A stretch of 17,985 nt of DNA from Alphaproteobacteria bacterium. GTDB lineage: Bacteria; Pseudomonadota; Alphaproteobacteria; Rhodobacterales; Rhodobacteraceae. The stretch is from assembly GCA_003696705.1 (NCBI GenBank), contig RFGD01000300.1:1-17985 (forward strand), read 5' to 3'. Positions 13,181 through 17,985 of this stretch are shown in pieces. How positions within the stretch are numbered: the stretch's first letter is position 1; each line of letters begins with the position of its first letter. The notes under the pieces were generated by a model. That model was given only the letters and a program-made list of their open reading frames with translations, was not told the DNA's origin and did not search any database. Position numbers and translations under genes: made by a program.

Positions 13181-14080
13181 ATGAATGGGATTGGGAAGTG
13201 GTTCGGCGCCCTGGCCATCCTGGCAAGCGGGCTGGTGGCGCTGCCGGCGGCGGCGCAGATGCCGCTTGTGCCGCCGGGAACGGTGCCGTTTGGCGTCTAC
13301 GATCCGCAGGGCGACTACGCAGACGAGAAGGGCGTCGCCATCGAACATCTGTTCCTGCCCTGGGAGGACGTCTATCTTCCCAGCCTCGTCGACGCCGACA
13401 GCTATGCCGCGTCGCGAAATCGCGCGCTGCTGGTGACAATCGAACCCTGGACCTGGTCGCGCAGCGAACGGAACCGGCCGGCAGCCTTGCGTGCGGGGAT
13501 CTTTCGCGGCGATTACGACAGGAACATGCGCGCCATCTGCGCGGTTCTGGGGACGCTGTCGGGACCGGTGACGGTGCGCTGGGGCCACGAGATGGACGAC
13601 CCGTCGGGGCAGTTCATCTGGTCCCGCTGGAAGCCTGCGGACTATATCAAGGCCTATCGCCGCATGATCGACATCTGCCGCGAGGAGGCCCCCGACATCC
13701 GCTACATGTGGTCCCCCCTCGGCGAGGAAGGGATGGACGCCTATTATCCCGGCGACGACTACGTCGATCTGGTCGGTCTGTCGGTGTTCGGACTTCAGGG
13801 CTTCGACCGGCGCGAGGTCGGCCACGACCGGACCTACAAGGAAGTCCTCAAACCGAAGTATGACCGGGCCAAGGTCTTCGGAAAGCCCATCGTGGTGGCC
13901 GAGCTTGGCTATTCGGGCGACGCGGCCTACGTCGCCGCGTGGCACGACGCGGTCCGGCGGGCCGATCCGGATTTTCCGAAGCTGATCGCCGTCGTCTACT
14001 TCAACCAGCCCGAGGTCTATCCCTGGCCCTACGGTCTTGGGAAGCCCGACTGGACGATGGGGCGGAACATCACCCGCTGA
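13181..14080 (+). CDS. Secreted GH26-like beta-glycanase
   Basis: 299 residues with a signal peptide (MNGIGKWFGALAILASG, cleavage likely after LPAAAQ, about residue 26). The mature part is a (beta/alpha)8 glycosidase of the GH26 type (beta-mannanase clan A). Glu137 in RWGHEMD (133-139) is the expected acid/base, followed by the GH26-like stretch WKPADYIKAYRRMIDICR. Glu241 in VVAELGY (238-244) is the expected nucleophile. IRYMWSPL and YYPGDDYVDLVGL support the family. GH26 enzymes cut beta-1,4-mannan or beta-1,3/1,4-glucans. Its position 32 bp behind a processive synthase parallels BcsZ cellulase in cellulose operons and suggests a role in making or releasing the polymer rather than in feeding. 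A terminator follows. Confidence 0.82.
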   Translation: MNGIGKWFGALAILASGLVALPAAAQMPLVPPGTVPFGVYDPQGDYADEKGVAIEHLFLPWEDVYLPSLVDADSYAASRNRALLVTIEPWTWSRSERNRPAALRAGIFRGDYDRNMRAICAVLGTLSGPVTVRWGHEMDDPSGQFIWSRWKPADYIKAYRRMIDICREEAPDIRYMWSPLGEEGMDAYYPGDDYVDLVGLSVFGLQGFDRREVGHDRTYKEVLKPKYDRAKVFGKPIVVAELGYSGDAAYVAAWHDAVRRADPDFPKLIAVVYFNQPEVYPWPYGLGKPDWTMGRNITR

Positions 14081-14106
14081 CGGGCCCGACCGGCCCGACG
14101 ACGACG

Positions 14107-14136
14107 CGGCCGGCCCTTCCGGGGGCCGGCCGTTTT
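14107..14136 (+). terminator. Rho-independent terminator of the UXS-to-GH26 operon
   Basis: A 10-bp perfect stem, CGGCCGGCCC (14107-14116) with GGGCCGGCCG (14123-14132), has a TTCCGG loop and is followed by TTTT. Confidence 0.9.
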
Positions 14137-14154
14137 CCGTTTCCCTTTCCGGAA

Positions 14155-14187
14155 CCCCTCACAGTCGGTGCAAATCCGCGCGAGGGG
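14155..14187 (+). other. Possible leader structure in the 14137-14370 gap
   Basis: CCCCTC (14155-14160) pairs with GAGGGG (14182-14187) around the segment GTCGGTGCAAATCCG. The 290-bp gap between the GH26-like gene and the lipoprotein gene also holds the terminator at 14107-14136 and a possible -35 (TTGACG, 14242-14247) with a poor -10 near AATACA (14264-14269). I see no gene in it. Confidence 0.25.
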
Positions 14188-14355
14188 ACCTCGGCCTCCG
14201 GCGAACTACCGCTTATCTCCTGAACGGCAGACGTCACATTGTTGACGCAAAAGCGGCCCGGAAAATACACCGACTTCTGCAATCTGTTGGGGATGCTGGA
14301 GCCCCGGATCCTTCCGCTGGCGACCGGCCTTGAATCACGTGCACCTTCGTGCGAC

Positions 14356-14363
14356 GGAAAGGG
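14356..14363 (+). promoter_or_regulatory. Ribosome binding site supporting a TTG start
   Basis: GGAAAGGG lies 7 bp before the TTG at 14371. No ATG or GTG in the frame gives both a signal peptide and a ribosome site. Confidence 0.5.
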
Positions 14364-14370
14364 TATCGTT

Positions 14371-14727
14371 TTGCGACAAGCATTTACATTCAATGTCTTG
14401 CGGCGCGCGCTCCTGACCATCGTCCCCATCGTGGCGATGTCGGCGACCGGATGCACCGCCGCCCCCCCGACAGAGATCCCGAGCCGCGACGCGACCGTGT
14501 CGGCGCTGGCCGTGACACGCGTGTCGACCTCGGCCGAGGTCGCCGGGGAAACCGCCCGCCCCTCGGGCAAGGTCTTCGACTGGGCGACGGGCCAGTTCGT
14601 GACCCCGCCACAACCGAAATCCCAGGAGGCGACGGTGGCGCTCAGAAACTATCGGCGCCTTGGCCGCGGCAGCTACATCTGCTCGCCCAGCGGTTTCGGC
14701 AAGCGGTCCCGCTGCTTCTCGCGCTGA
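14371..14727 (+). CDS. Small predicted lipoprotein of unknown function, TTG start
   Basis: 118 residues from the TTG at 14371. The n-region contains Arg11-Arg12, followed by a hydrophobic run (LLTIVPIVAMSA) and a lipobox-like ATGC with Cys28, so it would be lipidated and anchored in the cell envelope. The middle is low-complexity (Ser/Thr/Ala, then WATGQFVTPPQPKSQ). The C-terminus ends in YICSPSGFGKRSRCFSR with two cysteines (104 and 115) that could form a disulphide; from memory, similar endings occur in other small Rhodobacteraceae proteins. The frame is open upstream to 14239, but that part is not signal-like. A TTG at 14398 would give a shorter signal peptide but lacks a ribosome site. 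It lies between the polysaccharide operon and the LPS-type transferase genes. Function unknown. Confidence 0.6.
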   Translation: MRQAFTFNVLRRALLTIVPIVAMSATGCTAAPPTEIPSRDATVSALAVTRVSTSAEVAGETARPSGKVFDWATGQFVTPPQPKSQEATVALRNYRRLGRGSYICSPSGFGKRSRCFSR

Positions 14728-14772
14728 CGGCGGGTCACGGCACCTCTTCAGTTCCGGCGCGCGGGGCGTCAT

Positions 14773-14802
14773 AAGGAACCCCTGAATGCAGGGGGCTTCT
14801 TT
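14773..14802 (+). terminator. Hairpin between the lipoprotein and GT4 genes: terminator or start-codon-occluding leader
   Basis: CCCCTG (14779-14784) pairs with CAGGGG (14789-14794), loop AATG. After a 2-nt bulge (GC), AAGGAA (14773-14778) pairs with TTCTTT (14797-14802), with one G-T wobble. The loop contains the ATG at 14786, and the lower stem contains its Shine-Dalgarno. It can be read as the terminator of the lipoprotein gene (then the GT4 starts at 14807) or as an RNA switch on the GT4. Confidence 0.5.
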
Positions 14803-15868
14803 CCCGATGGCACGCGCCGGACCCGAGCTGGTCGTCACGAACCTCAATCCCCGGTTCACCGGGGTATCCGCCACAGCGGCCAATGTCGTCCGGCGGCAGG
14901 CGGCGCTTCGGCCGCTTGTCCTGGCGGGCTATCCGCTTCCGGGCGGCCCCGAGCCGGTTTCGGTCCGCGCGGCACGACAGGCGTGCCGCGTGCCGCCGGA
15001 AGGCCGGCCCTTTGCCATATGGCACGTGCGCCGCAACCCCGAGATGCGGGCCGCCATCTGGGCGCGCGACGTCCTGCGGCTGCCGATCCGCATCGTGTTC
15101 ACCTCGGCGGCGCGTCGCCGGCACTCGGCCTATCCGCGCTGGCTCATTTCCCGGATGGATGCCGTCATCGCCACCACGGAAGATGCGGCGCGCTACGTTC
15201 CCCACGTGCGGGCCGTCGTCCCGCACGGCGTCGACACCGAGCGATTCTCGCCACCCTCGGACCGCGAGGGGGCATGGCGCGCGCTTGGGCTGCCGGGCCG
15301 GGCAGGCATCGCGACGATCGGGCGCATCCGCCCCGAAAAGGGCACCGACCGCTTCGTCGAGGCGATGATCGAGACACTCCCCCGGCTTCCCGGATTCACG
15401 GCCGTCGTGGCCGGACGTGCCGGCCCCGAGCACGCCGCGTTCGAACGCCGGCTCCGTCAGCGCGTGGCCGAGGCGGGCCTTGCTGATCGCATTGTTTTCA
15501 CGGGTGAGATCCCGGCCGAACGCATGCCGGATTTCATGAAGGGGCTGAGCCTTCTTGTCGCCCTGCCCCGATACGAGGGCTATGGCATGACGCCGCTCGA
15601 GGCGATGGCCTCGGGCGTGCCCTTCATCGGCAGCGACACCGGCAACTTCGCCGCCTTTGCCTCGGCGGGCGGTGGCGAGGTCCTGTCCGAATCCGCATTG
15701 GACCGCGTGCCGTCGCTTGTCGCAGGCCTCCTCGGCGATCCCGCGAGGCTTCACGCGGCAAGCGAGCGTGCACGCGCTGCCGCCGTCGAGCGCTTCTCTG
15801 TCGTGCGCGAGGTCGAGGGGATCGAGGCCGTCTATCGGGAACTCTGGGACAGGGGAAGGCCGGCATGA
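14786..15868 (+). CDS. lpsB: GT4 glycosyltransferase, LpsB/LpcC-like LPS-core mannosyltransferase
   Basis: 360 residues, GT-B fold, retaining GT4. N-terminal PRFTGVSATAANVV, WHVRRNPEMRAAIWARDVLR (79-98), LRLPIRIVFTSAA and the WLISRMDAVIATT block closely resemble, from memory, Sinorhizobium LpsB / Rhizobium LpcC, which add mannose to the LPS core. C-terminal GRIRPEKGTDRF (179-190) binds the nucleotide-sugar, and Glu264...Glu272 in EGYGMTPLE is the GT4 EX7E motif. The start is uncertain: the ATG at 14786 has AAGGAA 7 bp upstream, while the ATG at 14807 (MARAGPELV) has no ribosome site but gives the family's usual N-terminal length and avoids the hairpin. The 3' end overlaps the GT25 gene by ATGA. 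The sugar added here is inferred, not shown. Confidence 0.83.
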   Translation: MQGASFPMARAGPELVVTNLNPRFTGVSATAANVVRRQAALRPLVLAGYPLPGGPEPVSVRAARQACRVPPEGRPFAIWHVRRNPEMRAAIWARDVLRLPIRIVFTSAARRRHSAYPRWLISRMDAVIATTEDAARYVPHVRAVVPHGVDTERFSPPSDREGAWRALGLPGRAGIATIGRIRPEKGTDRFVEAMIETLPRLPGFTAVVAGRAGPEHAAFERRLRQRVAEAGLADRIVFTGEIPAERMPDFMKGLSLLVALPRYEGYGMTPLEAMASGVPFIGSDTGNFAAFASAGGGEVLSESALDRVPSLVAGLLGDPARLHAASERARAAAVERFSVVREVEGIEAVYRELWDRGRPA

Positions 15869-16638
15869 AATCCACCGCGTTCATCATCCACCTTGGACGC
15901 GCGGCCGCGCGCCGCCGGCAGGTCGAAAAGATCCGCGCCGCGCTGCCCGTCCCGGCCGAGATCCTGGCGGCGACGGATGGCGCGGCCCTCGGCGCTTCCG
16001 AGCGCAAGGCGGTCCTTTCCGAGGACCCCCTCTTCGCGCCGCCCTATCCCTTTGCGCTGGGGCCTGGCGAAATAGGCTGTTTTCTCAGTCACCGCCGGGC
16101 CTGGAAGGCAATCGTCGAGCGTGGGCTCGACGCGGCGCTCATCATCGAGGATGACGTCGAGATCTCGACGGCCGTCTTTTCCGAGGCTTTCCGTCTTGCC
16201 GCCCGGCATGTCGGCCGGCTTGGCTATGTCCAGTTCCAGACGCGGCCCCTTTCCGGCCGGGGCCGCGTCATCGACACCGCCGGAGAGGCGCGGCTGGTGG
16301 TCCCCGAGGTCGCACCCCTTCGGACGTCGGCGCAGCTTGTCTCGCGCGCCGCCGCCAAGCGGCTTCTCGAATGTTCGGAACGGATCGACCGTCCCGTCGA
16401 CTGTTTCCTTCAGCTTCGCTGGGTGACCGGCATCGCGCCGGCCGTCGTCGAACCGTCGGGCGTGGCCGACCGGACGGCAGAGGCCGGTGGCAGCACCATC
16501 TCGAGGCGCCGGCGCCTGCCCGAGCGGCTGCGCCACGAGATCCTCCGCCCCATCTACCGCTGGCGCATCGCGCGCGCGTCACGCCGCGCCGCGGCTAGCC
16601 CGTCGGCGCCGGGCGGCGGCTCCACTGCTCCCAGATGA
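15865..16638 (+). CDS. GT25 (LOS/LPS-type) glycosyltransferase
   Basis: 257 residues. The GT25 pattern is clear: an N-terminal MKSTAFIIHLGRAAARRRQ, then ALGPGEIGCFLSHRRAWKAI (64-83), then ALIIEDDVEI (91-100) with the acidic EDD motif, then RPVDCFLQ (176-183). Family members transfer galactose or other sugars in lipooligosaccharide outer cores. The C-terminus is basic and low-complexity (ISRRRRLPERLRHE, then Ala/Ser/Gly-rich) and may associate with the membrane. Translation is likely coupled to the GT4 through ATGA. The last 44 bp overlap the opposing fkbM gene, which may explain the low-complexity tail. Confidence 0.88.
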   Translation: MKSTAFIIHLGRAAARRRQVEKIRAALPVPAEILAATDGAALGASERKAVLSEDPLFAPPYPFALGPGEIGCFLSHRRAWKAIVERGLDAALIIEDDVEISTAVFSEAFRLAARHVGRLGYVQFQTRPLSGRGRVIDTAGEARLVVPEVAPLRTSAQLVSRAAAKRLLECSERIDRPVDCFLQLRWVTGIAPAVVEPSGVADRTAEAGGSTISRRRRLPERLRHEILRPIYRWRIARASRRAAASPSAPGGGSTAPR

Positions 16639-17263
16639 ACGGATATTCCCAGTCGAGATCGTGCGTTCTCGCCAGCCCTTCACCGATCGCCTGCCGGCGG
16701 GCCTGGTCCGCTTCGGCGTAGAGGTGGAACTGAATCTGGAAGCGTTCGATTCGGCTTGCCCAGCCGCTCTCGAGAAGGGCGGGCAGAAGGTCGTATTCCC
16801 CCCCTTCGATGTTGATCTTGGCAAGGGCCACCCGGTCGATCGAAAGCGCGTCAAGGTAGGCACCGGCAACCGCCACCCGGCCTTCGACCGTGGCCGGCGC
16901 GCCGGACACCGCCGAAGAGGCGTCGCCCGAATCCGAGAGCTTCAGCACCCCCTCGGCCTGCCCGAGGGCGACCGGATGCACGACGACGTCGGCGTCACCC
17001 CTGAAGCGCTCGACCAGGCGCCGGGCGAAGGCCGGATGCGGTTCGAAGACATGCACGCGCGCGCCCCATCGCTCGCGCGCCCTGGCGGCCCAGTCGCCGG
17101 CGAAGCCGCCGAAATCCAGAACGACGTCGCCGGGCCCGATTCCCTCGACGTCCCAGCGGTGTGCCTCCATTCCGTCCCGGCGCCAGCGTCGGTGGCTCTG
17201 ATAGACCTGACGCCGCCACGGCTTTTGCCGGAGTTCGCGCCACCGGCTGAGCGAAATCTTCAT
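16595..17263 (-). CDS. FkbM-family SAM-dependent methyltransferase
   Basis: 222 residues. A basic N-terminus (RWRELRQKPWRRQ) leads to the class I SAM fold: motif I VLDFGGFAGDWA (48-59), acidic loop FEPHP (73-77), and the FkbM signature KINIEGGEYDLLPAL (149-163). FkbM proteins O-methylate sugars or other small molecules; within a glycosyltransferase cluster, methylation of a surface glycan is the natural guess. The ATG at 17263 has GGAGG (17276-17272, minus strand) 8 bp upstream. It is oriented against its neighbours, converges on GT25 with a 44-bp overlap and is divergent from the fucosyltransferase-like gene across 104 bp. Confidence 0.88.
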   Translation of the reverse strand: MKISLSRWRELRQKPWRRQVYQSHRRWRRDGMEAHRWDVEGIGPGDVVLDFGGFAGDWAARARERWGARVHVFEPHPAFARRLVERFRGDADVVVHPVALGQAEGVLKLSDSGDASSAVSGAPATVEGRVAVAGAYLDALSIDRVALAKINIEGGEYDLLPALLESGWASRIERFQIQFHLYAEADQARRQAIGEGLARTHDLDWEYPFIWEQWSRRPAPTG

Positions 17264-17330
17264 CTGTCATGCCTCCGAAAGCGCGCGCGATTGCCCAGCG
17301 CCCGCGCGGACAGTATTGACCGCAGGGACA

Positions 17331-17348
17331 GGCGGCAAGAGGGCCGCC
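17331..17348. other. Small hairpin between the divergent fkbM and GT11 genes
   Basis: GGCGGC-AAGAGG-GCCGCC has a 6-bp stem and 6-nt loop, 19 bp before the GT11 start. No clear promoter pair was found in this 104-bp region; TTGACC at 17316-17321 lacks a convincing -10. Confidence 0.3.
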
Positions 17349-17367
17349 GCCGAATGGGAACAGGGCG

Positions 17368-17985
17368 ATGATCTACGCGCGTCTTCTTGGCGGCCTCGGC
17401 AACCAGCTTTTCCAGTATGCGACGGCCCGCGCGGTTGCCCTTCGAAACGGCGCCGAGCTGGTGCTTGACGCCCGCCTGTGCCGTGACGATGACCACACGC
17501 GCTACGGACTGGGCGCGTTTGCCATCCGGGCGCGTCGGGCCCTCCCGGCTGAACTGCCGCCGGGCCGCGACCGGCCGCTTGCCCACGCGCTCTGGCGCCG
17601 CTTCGGCCGTCATCCGCGTTTCGTGCGCGAGCGCGGCCTGGGCTTCAACCCGAGCGTCCTGTCGCTCGGCGATGACGTCTACCTTCACGGCTACTTCCAG
17701 TCCGAGCGGTATTTCGCGGACCAGGCCGACATCTTGCGCGACGAGCTGACCATCATCGACCCGCCGACCGCCCCGGTCATGGCGATGGCGGCGACGATCG
17801 CGGGCGTGCCGGCCGTGTCGGTGCATCTTCGCCGGGGCGACTATGTCACAGATTCCAGGGCGGCACGCGCGCATGGCGGCGTCGGGGCGGACTATTACGA
17901 CCGCGCGCTTCGCCTCGTCGCCGAGCGCGCCGGCATCGAGCCCGTCGTCTTCGTGTTCTCGAACGATCCCGGCTGGGCGCGGGAA
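17368..17985 (+). CDS. GT11 fucosyltransferase-like protein, 3' end outside the window
   Basis: The first 206 residues of a gene that is open at the right edge. GGLGNQLFQYA (8-18) is the GT11 N-terminal signature, and VHLRRGDYV (152-160) is the HxRRxDY motif that binds GDP-fucose in alpha-1,2-fucosyltransferases. FVFSND (195-200) continues the fold, and the family is usually about 280-300 residues, so roughly a third is missing. It would transfer a deoxyhexose, probably fucose, onto a galactose residue of a surface glycan. The ATG at 17368 starts directly at the family N-terminus; the ribosome site is weak (AGGG). No GDP-fucose synthesis genes are in the window. Confidence 0.85.
   Translation, partial: MIYARLLGGLGNQLFQYATARAVALRNGAELVLDARLCRDDDHTRYGLGAFAIRARRALPAELPPGRDRPLAHALWRRFGRHPRFVRERGLGFNPSVLSLGDDVYLHGYFQSERYFADQADILRDELTIIDPPTAPVMAMAATIAGVPAVSVHLRRGDYVTDSRAARAHGGVGADYYDRALRLVAERAGIEPVVFVFSNDPGWARE

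Noticed and set aside
14160..14178. GTCGGTGCAAATCCG resembles a cobalamin-riboswitch segment or a tRNA T-arm
   Set aside because: The other conserved parts of a B12 riboswitch and the acceptor/anticodon parts of a tRNA are missing, and the downstream gene is not B12-related.
1..17985. CRISPR arrays, insertion sequences, att sites, origins
   Set aside because: No regularly spaced direct repeats, transposase or integrase motifs, tRNA-end duplications or DnaA-box clusters were seen by eye on either strand.

Overview
The window looks like the chromosome of a GC-rich alphaproteobacterium of the Rhodobacteraceae/Paracoccaceae type. The evidence is the F0-only ATP synthase operon atpI-atpB-atpE-atpF'-atpF ending in a strong terminator with no F1 genes behind it, the two divergent b-type subunits, and a C-terminal beta-helix protein resembling a large GH28-like protein I recall from Rhodobacteraceae. 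Assignment is from family recognition only; no search was run. No tRNA, rRNA, CRISPR array, insertion sequence or phage module was seen.

Layout: (1) 1-1633: 3' part of a beta-helix protein, closed by an intrinsic terminator. (2) 1635-6145: stress/redox and transport genes. aidB (acyl-CoA dehydrogenase-like) converges on azoR (FMN azoreductase) so tightly that both stop inside one CTAG. A LysR-type regulator is divergent from azoR and overlaps a DMT/EamA exporter by ATGA. A small ArsR-type regulator converges on the exporter with a 44-bp overlap. (3) 6316-9031: the F0 operon, with a promoter before atpI, a pair of hairpins directly after the c-subunit gene, and a terminator. (4) 9129-14136: a polysaccharide operon. 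A UDP-glucuronate decarboxylase (UDP-xylose synthase) overlaps a GalE-type epimerase, which overlaps a processive membrane GT2 synthase with an unusual Q-x-x-Q-W motif, followed by a secreted GH26-like glycosidase and a terminator. (5) 14137-17985: a short lipoprotein gene with a likely TTG start, then surface-glycan genes: an LpsB/LpcC-like GT4, a GT25 transferase, an opposing FkbM methyltransferase (again a 44-bp tail overlap), and the 5' part of a GT11 fucosyltransferase-like gene that runs off the window.

How the parts could work together: the UXS/epimerase pair would supply UDP-xylose and perhaps UDP-arabinose (or UDP-galactose). The GT2 would polymerise and export a beta-glycan, and the GH26-like enzyme would trim it in the periplasm, as BcsZ does beside BcsA. 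The GT4/GT25/FkbM/GT11 block probably decorates lipopolysaccharide or a related surface glycan.

The most notable items are the UXS/epimerase + QxxQW synthase + GH26 module, two promoters placed so that transcripts would begin at or next to the start codon (aidB, arsR), a perfect operator-like palindrome on the arsR -35 box, the hairpins after atpE, and a hairpin that holds the start codon of the GT4 gene in its loop and pairs its Shine-Dalgarno.
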